A stretch of 64,000 nt of DNA from Sycobia sp. Sy_11 (GCA_018907035.1 JACCIC010000049.1:2870001-2934000); one strand, 5' to 3'. Counted from the stretch's first letter, positions 45,976 to 58,470 are shown. Notes: a model not told the origin generated them from the sequence alone. Numbers and translations: made by a program.

Positions 45976-46640
45976 TATATATAAGCTATATATCTGTCTA
46001 GAAAGAGATTTAGGAATATGATGTTATTCCCTGTACTGATCTTCACACCGACTACCGCGTAGTTAGCATACACCCTCCTGTTTATTTGACATCTGCACTC
46101 TTCAGCTTTTACTGCTGACAATTTAAACTGCTTATGTTTTTAGTCATCTACTTTTTCAATAGTAACATTTTCGAAATCCTGTATATAATCTTCGCTATTA
46201 ATTACCATCACCGGAATTACGTTACCAACCAAAATTACCACAGATATCTCGCTTAAAAGTGGGTGAATATCTGAGCATATCTTTACATACTCTGTTTCCT
46301 AAGCAACGGTTCCACCAATCGAACTCTGTGATACGCTTTTTGTAATGCTAAAGGAATAGCTTCCAGTATCGGTAACATACAGGAAACTTCTATCACCGAC
46401 GTAGCTAAAGATTAGTCTTTGTATAATTTGAGAAATCCAAAATCCGTTCAGTCTATGTAATGTTAATGTATTTGATCAAACTAAAAGCATTCTCAAAGTC
46501 GAGCATTGCAATGGTGTACATACGCTTGGTACATTCGGTACATTGTAGAACATTCCAATCGATATTCAGTACTCAGCCAATTTCGTCAACTATTACGAAA
46601 ACCAAACTGATTTTTAACCAGGCCTCTATTCTAATCTATG
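45976..46640 (-). pseudogene. Decayed R1-like LINE reverse transcriptase
   Basis: The minus strand preserves the order of RT landmarks. NQFGFR (about 46595-46612) is followed by LDFENAF (46483-46503), which is motif A with its catalytic aspartate. Next come a YVGDRSFLYVTD-like segment (46370-46430) and SVSQSS in place of GVPQGS (about 46320-46337). ISVVILVGN follows near 46220-46247, where (F/Y)ADD is expected, so the catalytic aspartate pair is gone. The thumb-like KHKQFKLSAVKAEE lies near 46130. At least two frameshifts (between NQFGFR, motif A and the rest) and several in-frame stops break it. The spacing and the GVPQGS neighbourhood fit the R1 clade, but the assignment is by eye. Confidence 0.65.
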
Positions 46641-47349
46641 CCTGCTTCTAAATTGATACATATAAAGCGTTGAAATTTATTTCTAACATCAATCAACAGA
46701 ATCAATATCTCCATTTTACATTTCACCAGAAAAATTTTTTACTCGTAAAAGATCTTGCAAATTCTTTTAGTCTTCTGAGTCTTCTGAGGAGTTCAGTGCA
46801 GTAGTTTTTATGAATAAAGTTGATTTTTCGTCTAATCCTATAGGTTTGAGGATAAAAATCTTTTTAATAATCAGAATAAGCTGATATACAGTTATATCTA
46901 GACATTGCTTCAATCTAGTGGCTTATACAATTTACCCTAACAAAATCTGTAAATTTTCATTCGTTATTATTATAGATCATCCTAGATTTATATATGAAAT
47001 TCAGTGAACATACGCGGTCTTTTAGAATTTTATTTACAGTAATGTTTGTAGCGAATTAGATAGTCATATCTTCTATACAGCAATTAACAAACGAAATAAT
47101 ATAATCAAGTTTTTAATCATTCCTTCATCCTGAAAACACCAAATAAAATTTTGCCATAAAATTTACACAGGATTAAATAACATGAACATTTTGCATTAGA
47201 TTGAAGAAACAATATATTTCGAAACAATTCTCGTTGGAAACGAGCACCCTGAGAGCGAAGAATGATTCATCAAAGTACAGATTTAGATAGGCTGAATCGA
47301 TTACATACAACTGAGTCTTGGCAAACTTACTTCTCCTTCTCTAATTTTG
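46641..47349. other. Probable upstream continuation of the R1-like remnant, unreadable
   Basis: On the minus strand this would be the N-terminal RT and endonuclease part. Immediately above NQFGFR a RIEAWL-like piece is visible, then nothing I can align. The rest is AT-rich. Confidence 0.3.
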
Positions 47350-47364
47350 TTTTTTTTTTTTTTT
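47350..47364 (+). repeat. T15 homopolymer
   Basis: Fifteen T residues followed by a short CpG-containing segment (ACGCACGCTTGCTTGCG). Confidence 0.93.
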
Positions 47365-49983
47365 GATACGCACGCTTGCTTGCGTGCGGAACGCGCGCGT
47401 GTATATCCACCCATTCGCTCGCCGAACACTTGTTTATTACGGAGATTTGAGAGTCTCGAGAGTACCAGGCAACGAGCGGGAGCGATCGCTTCTAAAAATA
47501 AGTCGCTGTACAGCCGCCGATAGGTAAAACCGGGATGATGTGCGCAGTAACGCGAGAGGGTTTCGACGATTATGAAACTTCTACCTTTTCCTTCGCTTTC
47601 GTTTTAAATTAAAATTCAACATTTTTTTTACAGCGCTGTTACATAAACAATTACGAAGTTCAATTTGGGACCTGTTTAGATATTTTACATCGTTCAAGTT
47701 TACGTTTCTAAGACTCGAAGTGTATCACGTACTGTAAAGTTAAGGCTTGGTTTTATTATAAGTGTAGCGAAGTTAGATGATATAAAGTATTAATGTAAAT
47801 GCATAGTAAATATTAATGTAAAATCATAATTTGCTGTAAAAGAGAAACTATAGAATACTCAGATAAACAATAAGTTTGGATGTAAATAAATGGAAAATTA
47901 AGACTAATAGTTATCATGATCATAATATAAACATTTTTATTAAAGAAAGAATTAATTCAGTCACATTATTAGGCTATACCAATCCTAGTATCCCTTCTTT
48001 TAAAGAACCAACATTTAAAGGTAATCCCGTTTAATTAATAGAAATTTGTTCTTTTTAAAAAAAATCGTATTCTTACTTATAAATAAACTACTAATCTATA
48101 ATTATTAATTATACAGCGTGTTATAATTTATACACAGTTAAAAAGAAACAAAAGACTATCAACGAATGTAATGGAATCATTGAATTTCGAAATAAACATA
48201 TGTTCAAATATAACAACAATCAGTCGATTATTTCAATTTGTCAAGAGCGATTATTATAGGCATACTTATCATAATGGCAAGGGAATACTTATATCTGATA
48301 TTCTATCCTTATTTTAATAACTCAGGCTCACCGATTACACTCGATCCATAATACGATCCTACGGAGTCCGGAATTAAATTGCTCTGAAATTATTTTTTCG
48401 AATCAATTATCTATGCTTTCTCTAATAACAAATCTTGCAGCTTCCTTTCACTTTACTCTTGCATCTTTCACGAGGTTTCGGCTAACTGCCACTAAATGAA
48501 CGAATCATTCGTAACTTGGAGATTATGCCCATGAACTATACTCGATCTATTCGTAAAATCGAATTATCGTTGTTGTCGCAGTCTTCGTCGCAAAAAACTG
48601 CTGTCTGACGATTTATGGTGTAGCGATTCGCCTTCAAATGATCAAAAGCTTGAGTAAGTGAGAACTGTTTCCGTCAGTTACTACTAATATCCCGTATTTT
48701 TTATTTTGCCACGATTCTTAGCCATATGTAATTCTATATAAAGAGCAGAAAAAATAAGAGAGCTATTTTAGCAGTCGTATATTTTTGATCGTGCTGCGCG
48801 CGGTGCCCCTCCAGTTGACAAAGCATCAAACACCGAAGACTCTGGGGAAGCCGATACCGCGACGCATCATCATGGAAATTTTGCGCTTACGAGACAAGCC
48901 CGCCTTTAGAGGAGAGAGAGAGAGAGATATCGGAAATATCAAAGAGGAATACATTATTGCGTTGTTGTAACGCGCTCCTCCGTAAATACGAATCATTTCG
49001 ATCCATCCATCGGTGATCCTGGATTCCTCCATCAGCCGGACGGGTGGTTCGTGTCGGATGCGAATCGAATCCGCCCAATACGTTTAGTATATACAAGACA
49101 CACTCGGGGTGAATATTGGATTTTTATTTTTATATTATATATATATATATATATTAATCTTGGAATCCGCGGCCAAGGCAAGAACGGCTCGTAGAATGTT
49201 GGGTCGATGTCTCGTAGGGAAAAAAATTTATATTTAATAAACAGTCCCTTTGGCCAAAAGTTTACGAAACCGTGATAAACGCGCGATAAATTATAAAATT
49301 ATTGCGACAACTTTATCATACAAGTATTATTTTACGTTGAAAATTTACTACAATTTTTAAAAATATATTTCAATTTTAATTTTGGACTTTAGTAAGAGCC
49401 AATGGATTTCACACTTCCACCTCCACCTACTTCCGCTATATGGATTCCATCCTCGTTATAAAATCCAAGTTTCGACTTTTTCAATCGTTAGAACGGAGGG
49501 CGTTCGATTTGCGCGAGGCGCAAATGGATTTTTCTCGAGCGTTTCGAGGGAATAATTTTTTCATTTTTAAAAGCTTCCTAGGAATTTTCCATCGATATGA
49601 GAATAAATGGATTGGCAACGCGGAACGGAGCGTAGAAATGTTTCTGGAATAAAATATAATACATTAGTTAATTGCAAGAAACGATCGCGAATGATCATCC
49701 CTCGCTTGTAATGCGAAAATATTTTATATTCGAATTTTACATTATTTTTTAGATGTACTCCGACATAGCGTATAATTAGTTATTAATTAAGATTTCGCTG
49801 GTGCAAATCTAGACTTATTTATGAATTAAATCTGCACTGTACTTTCGTTTCGGCTCGATCCGCCACCAAGTTTCTTCCGATGCTTATACTACGCAGTAAT
49901 CTAATCGTCGCCCTCGTTGGCCCGATCAGGATCCGAATTAGATTTCTCATCCCAAGACACCCTCTTACTTATACACTTCGATT
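47365..49983. other. Non-coding stretch
   Basis: Balanced at 47.37-47.6, 48.78-49.1 and 49.43-49.65 kb, AT-rich otherwise. It has a short (TA)n at 49136-49154. No frame has a recognisable domain. Confidence 0.6.
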
Positions 49984-49994
49984 GGGGGGGGGGG
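49984..49994 (+). repeat. G11 homopolymer
   Basis: Eleven G residues. Confidence 0.96.
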
Positions 49995-50119
49995 TGCACG
50001 TTCGTTAATGAAACAGACTCATCTATTTATCGATTTATAAACTAAACAATTCATTAGCAGGAATAATCGTGAATTATCCGTGAAGGGTCGTTATTAACGA
50101 AAAATTAATCATCCACCGT

Positions 50120-50360
50120 GTAATATGCGCGATTTTCACGGATATTCCGTGGAGCGCCTCGTTAAACGAGCGGCCGCACCGCAGGACGCTCCTTTTCCAT
50201 CGGCTCCGCCGCGCCGCGCCTCGCCGGGCCTCCTAGTCGCGCATCGTCTCGTGAATCATCGAGCACAACGATCTATTAGCGCGAGCGCAGCGCAGCTGCA
50301 CATTGCCCCGCGCGATGCGGCGCGGTGCTGCGGCGCGAAGCTCGCCAGACGGCACGTAAT
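50120..50360. other. CpG-rich patch
   Basis: Dense CG dinucleotides (CGCCGCGCCGCGCC near 50208). The 173-codon plus-strand frame (50125-50646) crosses this patch and the (TA)n tract, giving an Ala/Arg-rich then IYIY translation. I do not call it a gene. Confidence 0.5.
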
Positions 50361-50374
50361 TCGGGCTTTTGAAA

Positions 50375-50380
<6 letters not shown>

Positions 50381-50422
<42 letters not shown>
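50381..50422. repeat. (TA)n, 42 bp
   Basis: A pure tract at the right edge of the CpG-rich patch. Confidence 0.98.
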
Positions 50423-50424
<2 letters not shown>

Positions 50425-50668
50425 GGTTTTTCTTCGGCAACTATTCAATGCGTCTGCGTCGACAAAAATCGTAAATTGTCGGAGTTATTAGACGGTGCTT
50501 CGATGCACATGGAGCGACTGCAGTTACGAGCCCGACATCGACGATTTTCGATTATTGATTATGATACAGGAAAAAGAAATAGCGTATCGAGAAAAGTCGG
50601 CGTCGCAACAATTGCTGTTAATTTACATATAAAGCAACAAAATTAAATGTAAAATGGAAGTTTTGGTA

Positions 50669-50766
50669 TAAAGACACTCTAACAGTCATTATAATTATAT
50701 TATTTTATAATGATTATACGAGCAATAAAAATATCTATTAGTTTACTTTGCAGTCGACATAAGTTA
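50669..50766 (+). mobile_element. Inverted-repeat family A, right-end fragment (50.7 kb)
   Basis: AGACACTCTAACAGTCATTA, then a TATTATTTTATAAT-like stretch, then GCAATAAAAATATCTATTAG and GCAGTCGACATAAGT. These follow the order of the right end and outer segment of the 42.4 kb copy with many point differences. No left end is present. Confidence 0.5.
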
Positions 50767-51820
50767 TAATGGAATTATTAAAGTACTAATAATATAATAC
50801 CGTTATTGTTTATTTATCACGGTACAGTTGAAGCATTTTGAAAAATCAAAATTCTATTATAAAAACTATTTATACAATATATTTTTACATCAAAAATTTT
50901 TCAACATTATTGAATTAAGCTGAGAATTACTTGTGATGCTATTTATAAGAATATACGTTCAGAAGGGAGAAAATAATACTGCTTTAAAAAAAATTGAATA
51001 TTGCACTATATTTATGTGTTGACTAAACGTCTTTTATCTTTGAAAGTATAAAAAAATAATATAAAACTATTTTACATTTTAAGTAAAATTTTTGGGTTAT
51101 CTCTCTGTATTTCAGACTCGAACGTGACCCTCGGGTCTTTTGGAATCTCAGGCTCGAGCCTTTCGAGCAGTTCGAATGCGCTCGAGCGGAAAACGATCGA
51201 AGCATGGAAATGGTTCCAATTGAACCATTTATAAACGTACAATATTTTAATACAATTTTTAATTTCTGATTCATAATTATTATATACGTGATCGACGTTT
51301 GTACGAAAGCGGATTGTTGATCATTTCATACACGTATCAAAAATAAAAAAAAAAACGAATCATTTCTAATCCGATAAACATAATTGTTTATCGTGCGGAC
51401 ATAGACCATTCGTGGTTATTACACATTATAATCGAACATTATGAGTTACGTTTAGTTAATTATTTCCACCATCTAAAGAAAAGTTTAAATTCAAATCGCG
51501 TCTGAATTAGTAAAATCGAAAGGTACGTGAGCTTTCCAACGTATTAAAAAATTGAAAGGTTGGAACTATTCGAATAATCGTATACGAAACTATAAATAGT
51601 AAAAATCTGATAATATTAGTCTCATTAAAAGAAAAATACGTACATATATACCATCGCTATTTGTTATTTGTGAAAACCATGCTCTCAATTTATGATTCGT
51701 TGCACGTAATGCATATCTGACAATTTCGTATTATTGCAATTGATTAATAGTGCCGTATTTATTCCGATGTGAACGTTTCTGTAAGAGATAAAAAGTTCGG
51801 GGTTCGAAGTGAAAGATAAA

Positions 51821-51822
<2 letters not shown>
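50767..51822. other. AT-rich non-coding stretch
   Basis: Only a balanced piece at 51.1-51.2 kb breaks the AT-rich run. No gene recognised. Confidence 0.65.

Positions 51823-51862
<40 letters not shown>
51823..51862. repeat. (TA)n, 40 bp
   Basis: First of three tracts within 390 bp. Confidence 0.98.
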
Positions 51863-51864
<2 letters not shown>

Positions 51865-51984
51865 AAAGAATTTAGTCAATAAAACTTCTGATAGCAGCGT
51901 ACAGTTTAAGGTGATTCACGAAAACTACCGGGAAAGATTTGCTATGTACACCTTGCGAAACTTTCTTTCTCTGCAATTATTTAC

Positions 51985-51985
<1 letters not shown>

Positions 51986-52019
<34 letters not shown>
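51986..52019. repeat. (TA)n, 34 bp
   Basis: The shortest of the 32 long tracts. Confidence 0.98.
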
Positions 52020-52022
<3 letters not shown>

Positions 52023-52160
52023 TTGAATAGCGCGCGACTCCCCGCTCTGGAAACCACTAAAACTTACTCTCACAAGGAGGTGGGCGGAAGGGGGTGGTTT
52101 ATAAACGGTGTTTAAATTCTCTAAGCCAGTGCACCGCTCGATCTAGCAATAGAAAGCGTA

Positions 52161-52163
<3 letters not shown>

Positions 52164-52206
<43 letters not shown>
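52164..52206. repeat. (TA)n, 43 bp
   Basis: Third of the local cluster. CpG-containing DNA follows at 52.3-52.45 kb. Confidence 0.98.
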
Positions 52207-52209
<3 letters not shown>

Positions 52210-53568
52210 CTTATGGGAAATGTTTTTTTTTACAACAGTAATATGGTATACTGTATACGCAGGTAATAATCGTGCGATTGAACCGCGGTATAAACCGCTG
52301 TATCCGCTTATATGTGTATGTACGCGTTGCTATGTTAAAAACCACGCCGGACGAACGGTTTCGGGATCCAAATATCGCATCACGCCGGCGATTAACCGAC
52401 GTTAAATTTACGGGGATCCGGGCGCGATGCGCGGCTCCATATTGGCCTCTTTTACAAGGCGAAAGTTTATATCCGTCGTTAGGATATTTTTACTAATCCA
52501 TTCGAGATATTTCTCATTATTGAAAATAAAATCGTAATAAACTGTTCAAATTTCTTCTTCGAAATTTCGAGCGATGAGCAAAAAAATGGCGAGAATTAGT
52601 GGAAAAACCGAAAAAAATAAAAATTAACAATTAAATTTATTGATTTTTTCAGAATAGTCGACAGACGTACATTTTTTATTTTTCAAGAAAAATTGTACTA
52701 ATCAGTACTTAAAATATGGATTGATTTACAAAAATCGAAGCATGCATCTTATGCACAATAATGTGTCGAATTCATATCCAATATTTATTAAGCTGCATTA
52801 TATTGCAATTTACTTTTCCATTAAGATATTCTTTTTTTTTGAACGATGTATATACGACGGATTGCTCTTTGTTCGTTACTATTTGGAATTTATTTCTGTT
52901 TTCAGTCTCCAACGTTTAACGTCCTACCGATACTCCATGATCCTTCGTATCAAGTCACAATTTGACATATCCTTTCTTTGTCTTCACTTGCTCTTCATTA
53001 TATATCCATATTTTGAGGAAAGTAGGCAAAGCTAGGAACGGAGAGAATGCGATCGAAGACTGTTTAAGCAGCCTAATTGTATGAAAATTTACAAAATCTT
53101 TTTTTTATCAATGTTTCATCATTAGCATTCTTTTGATTTTCAAAGAAAGTTTTTATATAGTGGGACATTCTTTAAAATTTCTCATTGCTCTTTTTTAAAT
53201 AATGACATGGAACTTTGATATTACAAATTAATCTCAAGAAAGTATAAAGTTTTGAGGTCTATGAAAAATTGCTCCTTTTTAATTTCACGCTCGTTGCTGA
53301 AAGCTTCTCTGCAGAATATTGAAAATAATCACTGGTCTTGGTTCAGAGATTCAGTGAACTGAATAAAGAGTAAAATTCAATGTCACTACGATAATTATAA
53401 ACTATCGTCTATATTTTTTTTTGTCATCAATGCGAACAGAAAAATGTAAATAACTAGTTAATACACATTTTTTGGTTCGTCACATCTCATTTCATTCCTA
53501 TCGGCAAAGGAATATTTTTACTAAAATCACGACATCAAGCTACACTTATACGTCTGTGCCATTTCTGC
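52207..53568. other. Non-coding stretch
   Basis: CpG-containing to 52.5 kb, then AT-rich. The 104-codon plus-strand frame at 52721-53035 is hydrophobic and unassigned. Confidence 0.6.
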
Positions 53569-53588
53569 AAAAAAAAAAAAAAAAAAAA
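53569..53588 (+). repeat. A20 homopolymer
   Basis: Twenty A residues. It could be a retroposon tail, but the sequence to the left has no recognisable element. Confidence 0.93.
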
Positions 53589-53766
53589 TAATAATTGGCC
53601 AACAAAAACACAATAAAAAATGTGGCTTTTTCAGAGCGCAATCCCGAGGACAATAGAAATAATCAGGAGAATTTGGAAAAATGAAAATTTCAAAACAAAT
53701 TGCAATCTTCGCGGGATCGGGCAGTTTCCTTAATCGCGGAATGGAAGCAATAAATAGCTCTCTTCC

Positions 53767-53771
<5 letters not shown>

Positions 53772-53819
<48 letters not shown>
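53772..53819. repeat. (TA)n, 48 bp
   Basis: A pure tract at the left edge of a CpG-containing patch. Confidence 0.98.
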
Positions 53820-53822
<3 letters not shown>

Positions 53823-54004
53823 GAAAAACGGGCAATTTCTAAGGATCGTAATCGTCGGGTCGAGCGCGAAACGACGAGCGGAAAGGGTCGAAGCCTATGC
53901 GCTAAGGGCACATAACCCGCATATACCGAGAATCGCGGGCGGCTCGAAGGATATAATTTCTGATGGCTCGCGAAACTCCCTCGCCCACCGTTTTATTATC
54001 CATG

Positions 54005-54026
54005 GAGAGAGAGAGAGAGAGAGAGC
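54005..54026. repeat. (GA)n microsatellite
   Basis: Eleven GA units followed by CGAGCGA. Confidence 0.95.
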
Positions 54027-54149
54027 GAGCGAAAGCATGGAGAGCAAAAGTGGAAAACTCCGCGGTGGCGCCTCGAGATTAAAACGAGAAGAGGCCGCGC
54101 AGACCTGTACGGGGGCCGTCGTCGCAATCCTGGTATTATAGCTTTTTAT

Positions 54150-54159
54150 CCCCCCCCCC
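54150..54159 (+). repeat. C10 homopolymer
   Basis: Ten C residues. Confidence 0.95.
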
Positions 54160-54186
54160 TTTCTGCCTGCTCTACCACCGTGCGCT

Positions 54187-54190
<4 letters not shown>

Positions 54191-54225
<35 letters not shown>
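54191..54225. repeat. (CT)n microsatellite
   Basis: About seventeen CT units. Confidence 0.96.
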
Positions 54226-54227
<2 letters not shown>

Positions 54228-54593
54228 CGATCGAGCGCGTTTCTCGACCGACCGGGGGAAATGGCGCCGGGGCCCCAGTGAACGAGTGACTTCGTTGTAT
54301 TACTGTATATATATATATACCGCTCGGTCGAAAGCGAAAAATCATCGGATGCGCGCGTCCAAGGAATCCCGGGTGCGCAAAAAGGTTCTCGCGCAATACC
54401 TCGTGCCGAGGGAAAAGAATTGTGGTCGGTCTTTTTTCCTCTCCTTCCCCCTCCCACCCCGTCTCTCGCCCCGATAGGACGTGCTTTATTATTTTGCGAG
54501 GAATGAACTAGAGATCTATTTTCTACATTCTCTGATGCATTAAATTATATACATTATATTTCTTTATTCCAAGAATCAGGGCTGAAATGGTAG

Positions 54594-54596
<3 letters not shown>

Positions 54597-54643
<47 letters not shown>
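54597..54643. repeat. (TA)n, 47 bp
   Basis: A pure tract in AT-rich DNA. Confidence 0.98.
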
Positions 54644-54645
<2 letters not shown>

Positions 54646-55850
54646 CTGAAAAAATATTTCACCGCAGATATGTGGGAACAAAAACTTGGGTATGAAAGTA
54701 TTGATCGTGGTTGGTATAAAAAAAAGTTATGAGCCAAAACGTTCGCGTAAAAAGAGGAAATGAACTTTGGGGGAAAGTGCTATTCAGACAAAAAATGTAA
54801 TAAGTTCGGTATTACAATACTTGAAACGATCGATTTGATGGGGATATCAAGGTTCATTTTTTACCGATCGAGAAAAAACGATTCTATTTTAAATAATATA
54901 ATACGTAAAGATGAAATGATTGAAAAGATTCGTTAATCATACCCTTTACTTATGTTTATTTTACATTAATACAAATTTTTTGGAAATGAGAACGTTTTAA
55001 AAAGTTCATAATTATAACCAAAAATTATAAATATAAAATTTTCCATTTCCACGTCGTTTGATGAATTTGCTTGAAATTTTGAAGCAATATGGAAGACGAT
55101 CAAGATCAAAATTACTCAATAGTGGCTGTCCCCCCATACTTTCGAGTAGAATATTTTTTCATAACTAGAAAACTGCTTACCCAATAGTTAAAAGTGAGTT
55201 TACTCATTGTACTTTAGTTCTCAGTATGCAAGAAACTAGTATAATCTGCTACTTGCACTTGGATATAAATAAAGTCCTCGTATTTAATAAAGGTCCTTGC
55301 TTGGAAAAGTCAACTTGGTTTATCGAATTGAAATGTATTCTATTTGCGCAGCTATCGATAATGAAACACTGATAAATAAGTTCACTTTTCACACTGTAAC
55401 GGGTACGTAAACACGATGGCAATCTATGAGCTGAATTTTAATAATAGTGAACCGAGCGGTAACCGTTTAAACAATCAAAAACGTCGACTTTTAAGATCGT
55501 CTGCGAGAGAAACCGTTTACAGAGTTTGACTGGTACTCGTAAAAGTTTTTTTTTTGACGCAGTACGCTCAAAATGAGTTATTTGCAAAGTTTTGCCAAAA
55601 TTCCCGAAAAGTTACATTCGACCAGTCGCGGAATTCGAGTGCAAACAATTCAGCGGAATGCAAACTCTTATTGAATTGCATTTGAGACAGGTCCGTGCTT
55701 CGAACCAAATCTTATCTTCGCTGATTAGTGCAAAGTACAAAATGACGTACGACATAGCCCGACTCGGTCCTTCATAGAAGCCATTATGAATTTCGGAGAA
55801 TTGCAGACAAAGCGATAAATCAACGCGTCGGACGCGGACGAGATTGAGGA
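54644..55850. other. Non-coding stretch
   Basis: AT-rich to 55.4 kb, then balanced. No gene recognised. Confidence 0.6.
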
Positions 55851-56242
55851 CCGATTGAACGTCTGAAAACGTCGAACTCCGTTCACTCCTCCGTTTGTTT
55901 CTAAATCGGTCCTGGATTATAAATTGATCCCTGTTAGGTCGCCAACAATGGCGTACGACGGCGAAGCGGGGGGGGGGAGGCGATCGTTTATCGCGTGGGC
56001 GGGCCGTCCGATCCCTGACTCGCTAGCTACGAGCTTGGCGTACGACCTTTCACTCTCCTTCGTCGCTTATTATTAGATAGACACGCGTTAGGTCGCGCAG
56101 AACGCACGCATTATATCGTCAAAGTATCCTTGCGTATATTATAACGCTAGCTATTAGCCCGCGCAGCGAGTTCTTCCCATTCGACATGATCTTCGTTTCC
56201 CTCTCTGTCTCTCCTTGTGACATACTCCTTTCTCTATCACTC

Positions 56243-56292
<50 letters not shown>

Positions 56293-56560
56293 AAGGGACC
56301 GATAGCAAAATAAGTCCCGACCATAAACAGAGCAGCGTTATAGCGATGGCAATCGCCGGCAAGAGCGAGTGAGAAAAGCATATAGCCGCATCACCGTGAT
56401 CCTACGAGAGTAAGAGGCGTCCGCGAAATCCGAAAGTTCGAGGAAGTGTCTATGGCTGAGGCGCGCTCGATGGTCGCGGCCGACCACCCCGCTCGTTTTC
56501 CCTTTTTCTGCACCTGAAGGTAAGAAGCGCGGGAGTGGGAAGAGAGGAGGATTTATGCAT
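55851..56560. other. CpG-rich patch split by a TA tract
   Basis: CpG-dense DNA with a G10 run at 55968-55977 and a (TA)n tract at 56245-56288. Near 56452 an ATG opens a 21-codon frame that stops four bases before CTGAAG/GTAAGA (junction 56520/56521), a good 5' splice-like sequence. A non-coding first exon is conceivable but unsupported. Confidence 0.4.
56245..56288. repeat. (TA)n, 44 bp
   Basis: The last long TA tract in the window, with GC-balanced DNA on both sides. Confidence 0.98.
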
Positions 56561-56587
56561 ATGACGCCACAAAGTCCGCGCCCCTCT

Positions 56588-56646
56588 TTGTGTGTGTGTG
56601 CGTGTGTGTGTGTATGTGTAACAACAACAACAACAACAACAACAAC
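56588..56646. repeat. (GT)n followed by (CAA)n
   Basis: Interrupted GT units (56588-56619), then nine AAC/CAA units (56620-56646). Confidence 0.95.
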
Positions 56647-56945
56647 GTCCGCGGATGGAATTCTTAGTAGGTGCGCACGCGCACTGCAGAGAACGTATAT
56701 AATATGTACCGGAGGTTTTCAGTATGCGCGTCCGAAGTTTTTGCCATTAGGAATTGATATACGTTTACGTGTAGCTGTATATATATACATATGTATATAG
56801 ATGGTCAAGAGCGTGAGAAACACAGCATAAACGGAAAGGGAGCTTTTTTATTCTTCTTTATATATCGCCAGTTGGCTCAAACGTAGTCGCGGTGCCTTTT
56901 AAAAGTGAAGGTGTGTAACGGTGAATATTTCGACACACGCATACA

Positions 56946-56976
56946 CTCTCTCTCTCTCTCTCTGTCTCTCTCTAAC
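56946..56976. repeat. (CT)n microsatellite
   Basis: CT run interrupted by one GT and one AA. Confidence 0.94.
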
Positions 56977-58080
56977 TCTCTTCGGCGACGTGGTTTTAGT
57001 AGAAATTTTTTAGTGCAGGGATTTCGTCGTGAAATTCAGACCGTGTCGCGTGACACTGTACATAAGTTTATGCGGTCCGAGATACTTGCAAATTCCTCCG
57101 TTACACGTGCTTCCAATTGCTGACGTCCAGACCTGATCTGGTGCTTTTGATAACTGTTGCAGAACAATCTTGGCTTCTAATTAAATATAGTGTAATTGCC
57201 TTTGAAACTGTTCTCTTCGGGTACATATGGTCACTATTTATATAGAAAGTTATTGATTAACATTAAAGTATTAAATTAAATTAAGATATTAAAATTAACA
57301 AGTATTAAATTAAGATTTGAAAGAAAAAATCAGTAATAAAATTATTTTAGTCTGGTGATAATCGAGAATTTTCCACCCCTTTTTACATTTCTTCTTTGAC
57401 CAATAAAAAGCTTTGCCATCGTGATTGTTATTCTAAACAGCCTAAGGTAACACTAGCTGTCTTATCGTGATGCTAAAATTCTATACGTACATACTGTAGC
57501 TAACTAGTAAAAGCTAACTAGTAAAAATTTCCGATTTATTACAAATGTTTTTCTTTTTCGTTTTTAACAAGCAATTGGAGTTTTCAAGTATTTGATAAGG
57601 TATGAGGATAAAACACGATAATGCATTGAATCGACTTTTGAACGCGTCCATCCATATGAATATTTGAACCATTGCTGCGTACGTTTTCAGCATGATAATT
57701 TACAGGAGCGTATAGGATGCTCGATTTTATTATTCTTATCTTATATCTATTCATATCTTATATGATTTTTTAAGTGATTATTCTTATTAATGCAATCACT
57801 TCGAAAATTCAAAATCCATATAATAAATCGCTATTTTCAGATTTCGACCTGCATAGTTTAAGCACAATTTAATAGAAGTGTTTCGATAGATTTACTTTCA
57901 ATCGTATCCCTATAACCTTTTAATTATTTAGCAAAATTACGTAATTATCTATCGAGACAATATCCCATACAATTATCAGAAACTTTCGCATGCTGCTCGA
58001 AGATATTTTAAACTATAATCGCCATAGATGCCAATGGTTTCTCTGTATTTAAAAAAAGGATACCCTACGTGTGTATATAT
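56977..58080. other. AT-rich non-coding stretch
   Basis: Balanced to 57.17 kb, then AT-rich. Nothing recognised. Confidence 0.65.
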
Positions 58081-58307
58081 ATAGCCATCCGTGACGGTGA
58101 GCCGAGCGAGCTTGACCATTAAGCCGGTCGCCGCGCCAGGGCGCGCTCGCTGATGTCTTTAAAGGAGAAGGAGCAGCGCGCGTCGGGACACTGAAAAGAA
58201 AAGCCAGTTGGTATTCCAAATGAACGGGCCCCGCTGTCCCGTTCGGCTTCCAGTTTACGCGCGTACGCGGAAAGCCTGCGAAATTTATACCGGCCTCTCT
58301 CCCTCTG

Positions 58308-58362
<55 letters not shown>

Positions 58363-58470
58363 AACTCTTCCAGTCCGTACCAGCTGTCTTTCGAGCGTAC
58401 GACGTGCCATTTCGCATTGTCAGCGCGCTCGGTTCGTTACACTGATTTTTTCGAAATTGGCTTAAAAGCT
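58081..58470. other. CpG-rich patch with long (CT)n
   Basis: CpG-dense DNA with a (CT)n run at 58311-58359. The arrangement of GC-rich DNA, a CT/GA run and a balanced flank could mark an insect promoter or GAGA-type regulatory element. No start site is assignable. Confidence 0.4.
58311..58359. repeat. (CT)n, 49 bp
   Basis: A pure CT run, the longest uninterrupted CT run fully inside the window. Confidence 0.97.

Larger units (their letters stand above)
53820..54480. other. CpG-rich patch with GA/CT runs
   Basis: GC- and CpG-dense DNA holding a (GA)n run (54005-54026), a C10 run (54150-54159) and a (CT)n run (54191-54225). GA and CT runs about 160 bp apart are complementary and could pair with each other. 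Frames on both strands are low-complexity. Confidence 0.5.

Noticed and set aside
53569..53588. A20 run as a retroposon tail
   Set aside because: No recognisable element body, polyadenylation signal arrangement or target-site duplication adjoining it.
56452..56526. Short coding first exon ending in CTGAAG/GTAAGA
   Set aside because: The frame from the ATG stops at TGA just before the donor, so it does not continue across the splice. The acceptor-like pyrimidine tract lacks CAG or TAG.
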